Assembly: GCF_048544455.1 (NCBI RefSeq)
Contig: NC_133536.1
Span: 25,236,152 to 25,300,151 of the forward strand
Direction of reading: 5' to 3'
Length of the DNA stretch: 64,000 nucleotides
From: Silene latifolia
Lineage: Eukaryota > Streptophyta > Magnoliopsida > Caryophyllales > Caryophyllaceae
Part shown: in pieces, positions 33,331 through 46,894 of the stretch
Layout: the number at the start of each line of letters is the position of its first letter
Position numbering within the stretch: position 1 is the first letter of the stretch
Notes under the pieces: generated by a model
What the model saw: only the letters and a program-made list of their open reading frames with translations
What the model was told of the DNA's origin: nothing
Database searches by the model: none
Translations under genes and position numbers: made by a program

Positions 33331-36300
33331 TAGGCATATAGGCAGTGGTGATACGCTATACATAGTACCGTGGAGTATCAGTTATATACTTCACACCGAC
33401 GGGGAGTCAGTTATACGATCCGTCAGTCAGAGTATCAGTTATATGCTTTGACAGGTTAGAGTGTCAGTTATACGCTCGAGCCGGTGTTCGTTTTATACCC
33501 TATGCGTATTGTGTGGAAGTATTGGATACATACTCTAATTGGTATGACGTGTGGTGTTCACCCTATTCGCTACGCTTTGTTGCTAGCTTTATGCCTTATG
33601 TTGCTATTGTTGATGGGTAACGTTTGTGTCTCGTAATATGGGTTTTCATTGGAGATGTTATCTTGAAAGGATTGTCTAAATATGTTTTCGTTTAATGATA
33701 AGTTTACAGTGGGTTTTCATGAGTATAGATGGTCTCACATGTTTACTAGTTCTGCATTTCATTTGTTAATGATTCTTGATTATATTCAATTGTTGTAAAC
33801 ATGACTGGGAGAGCATCTAGTTACTCCCGACTGATTGTCGACCCCCATTCTCAGGTTGTTCAGATGATTGCTGTTTTTGGATGATATCTTACTGGGGAAG
33901 TACTTGTGCGGCGAGATGAATAATAAATTAGGACTTTGCTTTATGTTTTAAGAACCTTTGAATAATGTATTAGTTTGTTTTGGATTTTAGTAGCGAACCG
34001 GATTGGTCAGGTGTTTCCGCCACCTTAACCCTTTTATCAGTATCGTACTCTGATATTTACTTTATATAAGTTTTTCCTTTGTTTTATAATCCGGGTTGTT
34101 ACAATTTGATTTTTTTTTTGATAGAAGGTGAATAACTTACATTATTGTAACCAATACAAAATAAGTTACTCGACTAGGTAGCACCAGACCCTTGACAGTT
34201 ATATCTAGCATTACAAAGCCATACATCGAGATTACATAACTATTATATAAAAGGAAAGCTGCTACATTAAGATAAGCAAGATTAACGATGGTAGAAAGGC
34301 AGAAGATGGCAGCTTGGTGACGAGCGTTGATATCATCTTCATTAACACAGAAGACCTCCAAATACCGTCGATACATACAAACGCCGGAGTGACAATAACA
34401 AGGTGTAGTTACGCTCTTGCGAAAAGAACGTAGAAAGAAAGGGTGAAAGGCAAGACGAAGTCTGCCCTCGGCGGAGATAAATTTCCTACACCTTAGAGAT
34501 CGCACCCATTGGTTATAGGACAAACGGATCAAGAAATCCAATATGCAATGTTTAACACCAACCCCGGAGACACAAGCACCTCAACACCAACACCGTTCAA
34601 GAAACTTGCCTTACCACTAGAGAGATGACTAAGACTCCTATAGGAGGAGATTATTAGGAGATAAAAACAAGACAGGAAATTAAAAAGAAACACCATTCAA
34701 AAGTCGAGAAGACCACTACCTCCGACCCCAACCAACACCACCGCCGAAAACCTAAAACCACCCTACCTAACACCCCTCAAAACAAAGCGAGAGGACCCCA
34801 GGCCAAAAACAAAACCCTACTCCAACCAAGACACAGTCAGACCCGACAACCCATCCCCGAAAGACACGGAAGACATGCAACCATGGGCGGATTTATAGGG
34901 GGTGATGGGGGTGAACCCTCACCCCCATTAATTTGAGAAATGACAGATATATATTTGTTTGTGTGCTAAAATTACATTAAACCTTAGTGGCTCATTGGTT
35001 GAAACTATCATCCACCATCAAAGCAACCTGGGATCAAGGCCCTACAACCGCATTTATTTTCTACTTTTAATTCCGCAGCCCACTTGCATTTATTTTTCTA
35101 CTTTTAATTCCGCAGCCCAATTGACCTTTTTTACTTTTAATTACGGTAATCAAATAAATTTCTGAATGAGAAACATATAATTTATTTGGCAAGGTGGTAA
35201 TACTTTCTTTTTTTCTTTTTTCTTTTTTTTTCTAAAATTTTGACCTTTTCTCAATAATTTCGTTCTTGAAATTTTTTTCCTTAAATTTAAAATGATTCTT
35301 TCATTTATTATTTTGATTGTGTAAGCAATTTTTTTTATTTATGGAAAGCTTTCAAGTGAGATCTTTACAAATGTGAGTATCTTTCGTTTTTGTTCGTAAA
35401 ATGATGTCCCATATGTTATTGTAATACAGTCTAATCATAAACATATTGACATTCATATTATTTGTTAAAAGTCGGGACGGGTCTGATCGAGTAATTATAT
35501 TTTGGCATTTTTTTATGTTATAAATTTTACTAAACACCCCCATTTTATAAATCCTAGATTCGCCACTGCATGCAACACCCAACCAAACACCAGACCACTG
35601 AGACTCCAAATTCCAAGCGACCCCCCCCCCCCAGGACCATCGGCAGACATGCAACACAACCACCATAATCGCAACAGATCGACATAAACAAAACCTGGAA
35701 AATGGACCGATCTGGTGGGCAAGGGGGAGGGGAAACACCAGATCGTCCCAAAACCACCACCACTAACAGAAAATCGCCACCAAGATGAGCTATGCTCATT
35801 GACCAGACACAACAACTACCGACGTTTAAGACACCGGAACATATCAGGGGTGGGGAAATGGGTTAAGGAGAGGGGAAACACCCCTGGAACGCATGTGACG
35901 CATTCGATGACAGGACAAGGGAACCCGGAACGGAACGACCTCAGAACAACCACGCGAAACCGCCAGCCTAGCCCACCGGACAGACGGGACGAAAGAAGCG
36001 ATCCGAATAAGAAAGGATCGAAGTCAGGCCAAAGGGGACCGCCGCAACGAGAAGGTGTGAACAATCACCGGAGATGGGTCAAGGAATGACCCCACCTCCG
36101 GCAATGGGTAGGGGGAGAGGGGGGAGGTGATTGGCAAGGAGAGGCGGCGGATCAATTTGGGATTTAGGGTTTTTTTCTTTTTTCTAGAGAGAGGTGGGAG
36201 GATTTTAATGATTTACCGTTATTTGATTAGTGTTATATAACTATAGAAGTGATAATTGATAAATTGCACCCTTCGTCATTTCCAACCCCGACTCAACACC

Positions 36301-38116
36301 CTTGCCCATCCAACAACGAACCGCCACACAAAGTATTTATGATATCGGTAACTTATGATGATTATGATTAAGGCTTGAACTTGTGTTTGAAACAACTGCT
36401 CATACCAATAAAATGTATTTCACCTTATGCTGTAAATGTGCTAGAACTCAAATCTCAAGCTTGATTGATGAAACCAAAACGTACCAACAAAACACTTGTA
36501 TAGTTACATATCCAAGTAAAGCAAAAACTCTAAACACAAAATTTAACATTGTTCATTGTTTTGATTATAAAAACATGAAAATAAACTCAAATAGTGCTCT
36601 ATGGAATTTCTTAACTTCTTGATTTAGACCTTCATTCTTAAGATACATGACTAAATATAGCTCTCCTAGGCTAAAATGGAGAGCAACTAAAGTCGGATCT
36701 TAAATGGGGTAAAAATCAAGAAGCTAGATAGAAGAAAATTTCTAGAAAAAGAGCCAAGAAAAAAGTTCTATAGAAAGAGATGAAGAAGTGAAAGTAAGAA
36801 GAAAAGAAAGATATTCAAACCCATTTCTTATTTCTATGGTTTTCTATTTATTTTAGAGGATTTTCTCTCTCTAAAATTGAGAGAGAGCGCTCTCATTGGA
36901 CAAGAGGTCAAGATGAGTTGTTTTGAGTATATACTTCCAATTAGTCAACCACCTTAAACTCGTTGGAATGGAAAGGTATTCGACACCCCTCTCTTACTAT
37001 CCACCCAACAAACCACCCTTGACCCGAGCTTTCATACCATAGAGAATCGTATTCTTACTTACCCTTATGACAAATGTAGGAATACAGATATACTTATAAT
37101 CCTATATACATATGTTATTCAAACATACTCCCTCCGTTCAACTCCACTTCGCATGTTTGCTTTTTGCACGGGTATTAAAGCGGATTAAAAAAACTATAAA
37201 AAGTACATAGGGAAAGAGAATGGTGGGGTTAAAAATGTTAAAAAAATCAATTGATCTCCCTTGTGACGGGTTACCATTTATGGCGGATATTTTGTGAGTT
37301 AAAATGGTTACAAAATGGGTTAGTGGAAAAAGGGGACCACATGAATAGAGTTGCAGAGAGAGAAAAAGTGGGTACTTTGTGAGTTAAAATGGTATCCGTC
37401 ACTCAAGAGTGACGGATATATCTTAAATCACAAACAAGAATTTGTGTAAAAAAATATAAAGGTGGGGTTTTATGGTGAATTAGTGTGAAGTATGGATGAT
37501 ATTTTTTTGTAAATATGGAGTGTGAATAAGGATAGAATGGTCATTTTCTTGGCCTAAAAAAAAAACATGTAAAGTGGAGTTGAATGGACGAAAAATGAAT
37601 ACATGTAAAGTGGAGTTGAATGGAGGGAGTACTTGTTAACTTATCGAGAGTACATGTCACACTAAACTATTACATAGTTCAATAGGTCTTGGTATAGACG
37701 GGTGGGGCGAACAGACGGGTAAAGACCTCTAATAAAATGGATAGGGGGGACAAGGTGGGGCACCCCCCATGTACTCCCCACTTTATGACAAACGAGTATT
37801 TTGTGAGGGGAAATGCTATCCGTCTATATGTATAGACGGATAATGTCCGTCTATAATGAAAATTTGTGTACATAGTTAATCATTTCACCAACTAACATAT
37901 AATTCAAGACACTCACTAAGGGATGAACAAACACATGCTTTGAGACAAACATACACATGAGTAGATGACAAGAATAAGACTAGTGCTAATAATTAGTCAC
38001 TATACTCAAGTGTCATTGTGTCAACCTCTTAAGTGGAGACACTTACCAAACCCACATTAACATTTCTTCTATACACTTACGGACTTACCTCCCCCTTCTT
38101 TCTTTCTTTCTTTCTA
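33331..38116 (+). repeat. Segmental duplicate of 23477-28267
   Basis: It holds, in the same order as the first copy, the Tekay LTR end (33331-34103), the retroposon (34112-36220), the hAT element (34882-35568), the Stowaway (37128-37629), and both Mutator-type MITEs (37248-37446, 37681-37869). The copies are 4791 and 4786 bp. Differences I noticed are mostly one- to few-base indels and short clusters. The duplicate ends TTCTA|CAAC, which is the empty target site of the Copia inserted at the end of the first copy. Confidence 0.92.
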
Positions 38117-38673
38117 CAACTATCCTTCATTTTTTTCCCATTTCAAACCCTTCTCCTTTTCTCTTTAATGTCTACTCTCTAGCTCTTTTCACCATTTTCC
38201 AATTTTAATACCTTCCAAATTTCTCTAAATTTCACTAATTTCTCCAATTTTCTATAATGTACCTCAATTTTACCCTAATTTAGTGTTTCCTTAACTTTCT
38301 CTACTACCCTTTTTCTTAAACCCTAATTTCACTCCAATTTTCCCCCTTTCATCACATTTCCTACAATGTGTGTCCTCAAATCTTCCTAATTGTCGATTTT
38401 ATGCAATTTTCTCAATTCTTTCCTTTAATTCAGCTGATGGGTCAGTGTAATTTCCTTTAATAAACCCTAATTAGCTTATTTAAATGCTTGTTCTCGTTGA
38501 TTTCACTATAAATTAGGTCAAAGGTGAATTTTTTAGCATCTGGGTAGTTGTAATTTCATATGTAAACTTCAATTGTCTCCGATTTGCGCCGTTTAATACT
38601 TTAAGTTGGTGATTCACTCAACTTTTGATCTAGAGGTGCGATCTTTAGCACTTGGGTAGCTGTAGTTTTATCA
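38117..38673 (+). promoter_or_regulatory. Upstream and leader region of the DNA glycosylase gene
   Basis: Pyrimidine-rich (many TTTC/CCTT tracts), as in plant 5' leaders. The phrase TTTAGCA(T/C)(C/T)TGGGTAG(T/C)TGTA(A/G)TTT occurs twice (about 38533 and 38644). I cannot place the transcription start. Confidence 0.4.
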
Positions 38674-41600
38674 ATGTCTGGTGGAGCTAGGGTTAGATCA
38701 ATGGATTTAGCTGAAGTAGAGCAAAGACCGGCTCAGAAACCGATGGTGGTGACGAATAAGCTGCGTAAAAAGGGGGAAATGTCGCCTGAAAACCAGAAAG
38801 TGAAGAACCAAGCTCAATCAACACCCACATTGTCGCCGTCAATGCGAAATTTGAGCGCCCCATCGAGTTTACGACATGGGAATTTTCTGTTACGTGGGAA
38901 TTTGTCGATGAATGCGTCTTGTTCGTCAGAGGCGTCAACAGATTCGTCTCACAGTAGGGCATCAACGGGGAGGATTAGTCGGAGTAGCGTACCGAGTGTG
39001 AGGAGGAAGCAAGGGGTGTCTAAGTTGGACAAGGTTTATAATAATGGTAGTGGTAATGGTAATTATGGCAAGGTTGAGAAAATCGGGTTGATTGATGATG
39101 ATAAAGAATTAGTGGGTGAAGTGGATGGATTGATGGTGAAGAAACGATGTGCTTGGGTTACACCTTCAACTGGTATGATGATTTTGCTTTGTTTTCGTAA
39201 TGATGATATTATAAGCTCATTTGTGTATTGCTTTTTACTGATAATGAATGGTATAGTGGTTGTATGTGACTGAAATCATTTGACTTTGTTTTCATGATGC
39301 TGTTTATGTTGTATGCTTTATCTTGTTTCTTTAACATTGTAATGGTAGAACAGAATTGCGCCATATTTGAGAAAATTGATTGTTTTAAAAGTAAGGGGTT
39401 AAAATGTTGTCTTGAGTTTTAGCTTCGCCATGTTGGTCAAGGTGGTATGTCAATGTAGACGGCATTTGTTCCAATGAGACTGTTTCTTGAGTTGATTGTT
39501 AAAAAAAAAAGCTTTGCCTGCGATGAACTGGTTGTAGAACACTAGTTAAGTCACTTATGTTTGTAGCCCTTGCAAAAACCATATGGCTTTCAAATTCGGG
39601 TACATCATCCTTCATATTAATTGGTGGTGATGATGTGCATATGGTGTATCTAGTTTATGTAATTAGATGTGAACACAGGGGTTCAAATTTTAATATGAAC
39701 TGAAGGTCGTGCCACTGTTTTTTGATGGACACTTTCCCTTGGTGATCTTTTGAGCTTTAACTTAGATGTACCAGTCTTGTATTCCTTTACCTATTATTGT
39801 CCAGTGTCTATATACCCGAATTGTAGAGGCGGCAAACAATGACACGACACGAAAACACGACACGAACCCGACACGAAGTTAATGGGTTTGGGTTGAGCCT
39901 TAATGACCCATTTATGTAAGTGGGTCGACATGAACACGACACGAACTTTAATTGGGTTGGGTTTGGGTTGAGCTCTCTAAACACGAACCCGATACGAATG
40001 ACCTATTTACTAAATTAATCATAATTTTTCTTGATTTTACATCGCATAAATATACTTACACTTTCCAAATATAGACAAAACACGAAAACACGACACGAAC
40101 CCGACACAAAATTAACGGGTTAGGGTTGAGGCTTGATGACCCATTTATGTAAGTGGGTCGACACGAACACGACACGAAATTTAATTGGGCCGGGTTTGGG
40201 TTGAAGGGTTCGTGACCCGTTTACATGTGACACGAACTCGACATGACCCGATCTGTTTGCCAGGTCTACCGGATTGTACGTGACTTGGAGAAAGTCTGAA
40301 CCAAATTACACTTGAATAAAACTAAATCTGAAGTTGCATATCATACCCGAATCACCTGATTTGAAAAGATCCATCCTAAACTTTCCAAGAAAGATTTAGT
40401 TGACTTGTCACCGTCAAGCTAAATGTATGTAGAGGCATTTGCTTGTGTCAATTTTGGGTATAGGATGCTCAAGATTTTTAAAGTGGGAGTTTAGTGAAAA
40501 TTGAAATTTCTTTTACTAGCTTGAGATAATAGTCTGATTGAAGTTCTTAGCCAAGATGTTTTTTCCCATGTTTGGGCCCATCTACCGTTGCGCAATCAAT
40601 GAAAAATTGTTTTTAAGTCATGTCTCAATAGCAACTGAACGGAAGACTTTGGAAAGCCTAAACCCTCGGGGTAAGTTCGGGTAGGTTTGTAGGAAAATGG
40701 AGGTAAGGGAAATGGAACAAGACGCTTTTCTTTGTTTGGTTAGCAATATGTATGTGGAGTGATATAGAAGGGAGGGAAAATGGATCCTTCCATTTCCCTC
40801 GTCCAAGGCAAAATTAAAATCTCTTCTGCATAGGAAAGATTTGGAGGAAACTCACCTTCCTCCATTCTTCCGCTCCTTCCCCCCATTCCCTTTCCCTCTT
40901 TTGGTATCCAACACACCTTCAAAAGGGGAAGAATATTTAGCTATTGATCAACTTGTACTTACTGTGTTTATTGATGCAGATAAGTGTAAGGCACATATCA
41001 ATCAATTAGTGGAACTTTTAGGATGTAGGATTTGAATGTTGTTTGCTCGCATGAAATTAAAAATCTGGTACATTTGAACATTAAACTGCTAACAAGAAGC
41101 TCGTAGATTTAAATGACTCATATGAGTATATGACGTTTTAGTAAGTTAGGGAGTGAGAACAGCTTGGTAATCTCATTGTAAGAACTAGCTATGTTAAGGT
41201 AGCATCTATTCATTAAATCACAGACTACAGAGTCTAATGTAGATTATATCTCTCCGCTTCTTTAGCGACCCTTGTTAGGAAGGGGATATGAGCTTGAAGC
41301 ATGGAAGTTACATGTTCACTGGACACTAGTTGGTCAAAGGAAAAGTGAACTTAAACAGAAGGTCTGAAGAGGTAACCAGTTGAAAAGTTCTAGACGAGGG
41401 AAAATTGTACTCCGTATTAATGTTTTTTTTTTCTTTTAATGACTGGATGTACGTAAATAAATAATATGGTACAATTACTTGCTCACTCTTTTCTATCTTT
41501 ACCCTACCGTTAGACCGCATATTAGGGTTGATAATTATATATAGTAGATACCCCCTCTGCCCAGTCAATTATGTGCATTTTCCTTATTTGGGTGTCTCAA

Positions 41601-43985
41601 ACGCTATCATTTCATTACGTTTCTGTTTTAGGTATATAAAAGTTACTTTCCTTCTCATGTGCATGTTGCTTTTCCACTTTTTACATTCTTAAAACACATA
41701 TCCTTCCTTTGTTCTTTGTGCCAAAAGCAAATGTAAAGAATTGATCAGCATGGAGGGAGTACATTTTTTTGTGATTTTGACGCCGCTCTAAGTGATTTAA
41801 TGATCTTGATAGACTCTTGAGTTTGACAATTTCTTGTAATATGTTATGGAATCTATTATTTGCTTTCTGATAGCTAAATCGCCTTTCCTATGGAAGTTGC
41901 TGATATATTTTGGAAGTTATTACTTCTATTTTAGTTTTGTTTATTGTATTAAATTTTCCTCATCCTAATACTGTTTCCTTTCCTGAAGAAGATCCGTCAT
42001 ATGCCGTTTTTCATGATGAAGAATGGGGAATTCCAGTCCATGATGACAAGTAGGTTATGTCAATTGAAATTTCTGAATCTCAGTCAATTATTTTCAACAT
42101 TATTAAGATCACATGGGCTTTATATCGTTTAATGTAGAAAACTGTTCGAGCTCCTCAGTCTCTCTGTTGCTTTAGCTGAACTACCATGGCCTACAATACT
42201 AACTAAAAGAAGTACATTCAGGTATGACATTATTCATTTATACTATTCATTTACCCTTGTTTTCCAGTGATGGATTTGATTGTAGATTACAATTACCTTA
42301 TAGTCCGTACATAAGAACTCCAATGATTGTGCACTTTCAAACTTTTTTTTTGACCTGTCAGGGAAGTTTTTTTGGAGTTTGATCCCGTCTCAGTTTCTAA
42401 GTTAAATGAGAAGAAGATTTGCGGACCAGGAACTCTCGGCAGTAGCTTACTATCAGAGATGAAACTTCGTAACATTGTTGAAAATGCCCGTCAAGTGTGC
42501 AAGGTATGTAGAATTGATGTGGTTCATGTTCACCATGTTCTAAAAGACATGAAGTGAAATTTAAAGAGTAACCTAAATAAAAGAATGGTGTATAATAAAA
42601 GCTCTAAAGTTATGCTGTTTATCGTGTGATGTGATTAGAATATGTCTAAGACGCTTGTAATATTCCCTCTAGCTTGTACTATAAATAGAGAGGCTTGGTA
42701 CTTGTCATAACCAAGCTAAGTCCAAGTGTTATATCTTTCAAAAACATCTCTTGTAAGCCTTCCTTGTAAAATATACTCCCTCCGTCCTGGTCAATTGTTG
42801 TCCTTTGGTTTTGGCACAAAGACCAAGGAAAGAGGGGGCCAATTATTAAATGACAAGTGGACTAAATTGAGTGTGAATGATCAAATTGCTCATCAAGTTA
42901 ATTCTTAAAATAGAAAGGACAACAATTGAGTGAGACACCCCAAAATGGAATAGGACAACAAATGACCGGGACACGGGACAGAGGGAGTATTCTCTTCTTG
43001 TAATATAAGCTTTCCCTTTCCCTTTATCTATAATCTTGTCTTACAAATTCATAACTATACTCTTAATTATATATTGATCCGGTCAAAGTGTCAAACCACT
43101 AAGTACTCACTATGTGTCCGTAACACTTCCAGTGGTAGCCAACTCACCTTATTTGTTAGAAGTTTGAGTAACATAGGCCATATCACTGTGCATTTGGTTT
43201 GGTTCAGTGTTCCCCCCCCCCCCCCCCCCCCCCCCTCTTCTCTTCTTCAGGGTCTTGGGACTTGAGAAACTTGATCAATGACCAGACCCGAAATTACCTT
43301 ATTCAAATGCGAAATAACAACATGAAGTAGTCCTGAAGCCGAATTTACCCGGCTGGAAATGACCCAAAAATACCTGAAAATGTAGCAAAAAATGACCCTA
43401 ATCCTTGATGGTCTTGCCCCACACGATCGAAATGACCTGTTGTAGCCTTAAAAACTTCTATAACTTGGTTGTGGCTTAGATTTACTGTCAGAGATCATTT
43501 TATAGTTGCTAGGTCTTATTGTGATCTTATAGCAAATACTGGTAGAGGATTAGAGGCTGAGAAAGGTCCGTGTTCTTGATAGTGATTAGTTGTTTGTTTT
43601 ACCCGTCCAATAATGTCAGGTTCAGAAGGAGTTTGGATCATTTCATAAGTATATATGGGGGTTCATGAACCAAAGGCCACAAGTGAACAAGTTTCGGTAC
43701 TCTCGTCAGGTGCCAGTCAAGACCTCCAAAGCAGAGACGATCAGCAAAGACCTTGTTCGAAGAGGGTTTCGAGGTGTGGGTCCCACAGTGGTCTACTCAT
43801 TCATGCAGGCAGCTGGTTTGACCAACGACCATCTCGTCACTTGCTTCAGGTTCCAGGAATGCATAGCAGCCGGGGATGGACCCGAAAAAGATGGCCAGGT
43901 TACGATTGAAGTGGATAAGCCAGTCGACATGGTCAAGCTGGAGCTTCCTCAAGCTCTAGACGAAATCAGTATCTGCTCAGACTGA
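38674..43985 (+). CDS. DNA-3-methyladenine glycosylase I (TAG) family protein
   Basis: Five exons (38674-39172, 41992-42049, 42138-42221, 42362-42503, 43620-43985) give 382 aa with consistent phases and GT-AG introns. The start MSGGARVRSMDLAE is the usual opening of the plant family. Residues 1-155 are a Ser/Lys-rich, probably disordered extension that bacterial TAG lacks. The catalytic domain runs from RCAWVTPSTDPSYAVFHDEE to NDHLVTCFRFQEC. The four zinc ligands of bacterial TAG have counterparts: C159, H174, H332 and C336. The family is a helix-hairpin-helix base-excision enzyme that removes 3-methyladenine from alkylated DNA, probably in the nucleus. The segment matching the bacterial catalytic Glu (LSLSVALAELPW) is changed, as I recall it is in other plant members, so activity on 3-methyladenine is inferred. 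Introns 1 and 4 carry MITEs. Confidence 0.93.
39824..40268. mobile_element. hAT-type non-autonomous element in intron 1 (445 bp)
   Basis: The ends TAGAGGCGGCAAAC and, reversed, TAGACCTGGCAAAC are hAT-like. The 8-bp flanks CCGAATTG (39816-39823) and CCGGATTG (40269-40276) differ at one base. The interior consists of GACACGAACCCG-type repeats and two related blocks of about 120 bp. Confidence 0.75.
41551..41759. mobile_element. Stowaway MITE in intron 1
   Basis: CCCCCTCTGCCCAGTCAATT at the left and, reversed, CTCCCTCCATGCTGATCAATT at the right, flanked by TA (41549-41550, 41760-41761). 209 bp, typical of the family. Confidence 0.7.
42776..42987. mobile_element. Stowaway MITE in intron 4
   Basis: CTCCCTCCGTCCTGGTCA at the left and, reversed, CTCCCTCTGTCCCGTGTCC at the right, flanked by TA. 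212 bp. TTGTTGTCCTTT and AAAGGACAACAA-type arms are visible. Confidence 0.75.
43212..43235 (+). repeat. Poly-C run in intron 4
   Basis: About 24 consecutive C. Such a run is unstable and hard to sequence, so its length should not be trusted. Confidence 0.8.
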
Positions 43986-44571
43986 TAAATCAGGTGACAC
44001 CAGTTGTATAATATGTGAATTATTCGGACCTGGGAAGCGTTTTGGTGAACTACACAAAGAAAGAGGGAAGGATTTGCCAAGGGCCAAAATTCGTAGATAT
44101 ATCTAGCATACCACGTCATTGCAAACCCAAACCGATGAGAGTATTGGAAATGGAATGTTGGGATATGATTTCCCATAAATAAGAAAGTAGAATCCCAGGA
44201 ATGTAGTGTAGAAAACAACTATGTTATTGGTTAGGGTGTAACCGGTTTATGTCTAAGAACTTTTCGAGCTGAGGGTCCGGCTTTAGGGAGGTTATGTATT
44301 CCATATTTCCATGTGGCTATGTTGCTTTCTTGTATAGTTATGTAGTGTGTACTGCTAGTTGTCTTTTTTTAATTTATTGCCTTGAGAAGTATTTCCTCTT
44401 CCAAATCTTTCATGTTCAAATTGCAATGATCATCAAAACTTGTGCAATTTTGGGTCGACGGAGAAATCTGGATCTTTTTGGCTCTTGATTGTGAGCCCTC
44501 CTGGATTCAGTGTTTGAACTTTGAACTGACGAGTGATGACTGATATTGGCTCAGCTAGTTTTAGTCTTATA
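43986..44571 (+). other. 3' flank of the DNA glycosylase gene
   Basis: Probably the 3' UTR and downstream sequence. No ORF with a recognisable product and no repeat border. Confidence 0.4.
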
Positions 44572-44834
44572 CTCCCTCCCATCCAAACCAAAGGTAACAT
44601 GGGAGGGAGCACAAGTTTTAAGAAAGTAGAGAAAAAGTAAGGGTAGTATTGGAATTAAAGTAGGACCACTAGTAGTTTAATTAAAGGAGGGTCACAAATA
44701 TGATGACATTTTCTGTAAATAATAAGGGTGTATGAGGGGTCTTTAGTCATGTTTTTTACCAAATAAGGAATGGGTAGTTTGGTTTGGATGGTCCGAATAA
44801 GGTAAGTGTTACCTTTGGTTTGGATGGGAGGGAG
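44572..44834. mobile_element. Stowaway MITE (263 bp)
   Basis: CTCCCTCCCATCCAAACC and its near-perfect complement at the other end, followed inward by AAAGGTAACA; TA on both sides. It abuts a Helitron terminus at 44837. Confidence 0.8.
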
Positions 44835-44836
44835 TA

Positions 44837-45578
44837 CTAGTTTGGATGCCCGTGCATTGTAACGGGGTAATTAACTTAGTTAAAAAAAATTGGTTATAAG
44901 ATCTTAATATTTACATCTTATGTCTAATCATTTATTTAGATATGATCAAAAGTCAAAACATCTTATTTAAGAGATGCAAAAGATGTTAGGTTGATACCTG
45001 AGTTCCAAGGATGCCTCATATTTATAATCATAAGACCACTACATCTTAGTATGTTAAATCTTTCGATGTGGGACAATTCTATTATTTTTATATAATCCTA
45101 TATTATTTTTCAATGTGATACATATAACATACTAAGAAGTACACAATTTTATATATGTACAAATTATATGAAATCTATACGCTAATGATATCATTTTTAC
45201 CACGAATCAAATTATGTTATTTTCATAACTTTCTTAATGATATTTTTTTGCCAAATGAAATGTAAAATTTTTTTATATAAAAATTAGAAACATCACTTGA
45301 ATATAATATAGGAAATAAATTTTATAATAATTAAAAGATTCTCCACTTTATTTTTTACACCAAAAAATATTATTTATAATACTTTCCTAAATTAATTTTT
45401 AAGATCACCCCACCTTATGATAATTTTTTCTGATGTGGGACAATTCAACTATTTATATGTAGTATATTTACCACACCTACATTATTTTTCAATGTGGGAC
45501 AAATAACACACAAAAAAGTACACCATCTTTTTTGCACCTATTTCGATATCCAACCCGATTTAATAATGAGAAAATATT
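44837..45578 (-). mobile_element. Helitron 3' end and probable Helitron interior
   Basis: On the minus strand the sequence has an imperfect hairpin, CCCGTTACAATGCACGGG, a 6-8-base spacer and CTAG followed by T, the Helitron 3' signature. It resembles the end of the element at 3037-4828. The 5' TC end is not identified and may lie beyond the Gypsy insertion that starts at 45579. The interior has a direct repeat of GATGTGGGACAATTC (about 45066 and 45431) and no gene. Confidence 0.5.
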
Positions 45579-46894
45579 TGTAACACCCCCATACTCCAAG
45601 TGCCTTACCAGGACCACTCAGGTATAAAGACGTTACAATCTCGGTTACCCGAGGCAATGATAATCAAATAAACAATAATGAAACGATATTTAAATAGTAA
45701 TACTTTAGCGAAAGGGTACAATCCAAAAACCAAACCAAATACTAATACATGTTCTCAAAATGGTCATCTCATCAACTAATCAAATGTATATGAAAACCGC
45801 TAAACTACAAATGGAAGACTTCTATCATCCGATCGTGGCAATCCCAAAGAATCCCAAGATCATGTCATACTGCCACCATCCCCGAATGGATCACCGCAGT
45901 TTTCAAAACATTCACCGGGTCGTCTACTATTTACACAAGAGGTATAATCAACAATACAAGAACCAACACAACTCAAACAATCATATATGATCGGCACTCC
46001 ACTCCATCTCCGTCTCCGATCGTCCACCGGACCAGCCACGCCAAATGGGGGACCGCAGCCGTTCCCACCTAAGCCCCGCTCATCATACCGAGCGATAACC
46101 CTGTCCCATTAATGTGCACATCCCCTTCCGTGGCGGGTTCCACGAAGGGCGTGAAGCCACTCCCGCAAGTGACTCCACTCAGCCGAGAACGCATCTCGAG
46201 AACCACAGACAAACAATCACAATCACAATCACTACATCGTCTGAATCAACCAATTATACTAATTACAAGACAACACCACACCACATGTATGTAATACGAG
46301 TAGGAAACCCTACCCGGAAAGCACAATTGTCGACGATCTCACAATTTGAAGTAAAAAGCTTCCTCTACGAATCCTCCTCCTAATTATACAAGCACATAAT
46401 TACTACTATGCACATAACACAACAAAATCCCTAATTCCCAATATTAGGGTTTAACTAACTTTGACGAAATACAATAAAAACGGTATAAAGGTCTTACCCT
46501 CGACGCAAGGATTACAACGGTGTAAAGACAAGTGAAATCCGACCTTCCGAGCTCCGGGATTTGTTAACAATGCGATTAAGGTGATGAACGTAGTTTGCTT
46601 TCTCTTCTCACAGTGATTTAGGTTTTAGAAAAGTAATTAGAATGAATGACGAAAAGATTATATACCTTAATCGCATAATTAACAAAACCCGAGAAAACAA
46701 CCCCCGTAAACCGGCTACTCGATCGAGTAGCCCAGGTACTCGATCGAGTACCCCCCTACTCGATCGAGTATCGCAGTTACTCGATCGAGTACCCAACAAG
46801 TCAGAAACTATTTTATTTCGCAAAACTCCCTTACTCGACAGAGTAAGGCCTACTCGATAGAGTACCCCAAGACTCATAAATACGGAGTATTACA
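45579..46894 (-). repeat. 3' LTR of the minus-strand Tekay element
   Basis: On the + strand it runs TGTAACACCCCC...GAGTATTACA. Its partner at 52548-53553 matches the left about 1 kb. Six copies or variants of the palindrome ACTCGATCGAGT lie at 46728-46866, close to the minus-strand start of the LTR. Confidence 0.85.

Noticed and set aside
40618-40922. Purine/pyrimidine-rich stretch in glycosylase intron 1 as an extra exon or a further MITE
   Set aside because: No conserved glycosylase sequence is missing from the five exons, and no clear terminal repeat with a target duplication was found.
44837-45578. Complete Helitron
   Set aside because: Only the 3' signature is convincing; I could not find the TC end before the Gypsy LTR at 45579.
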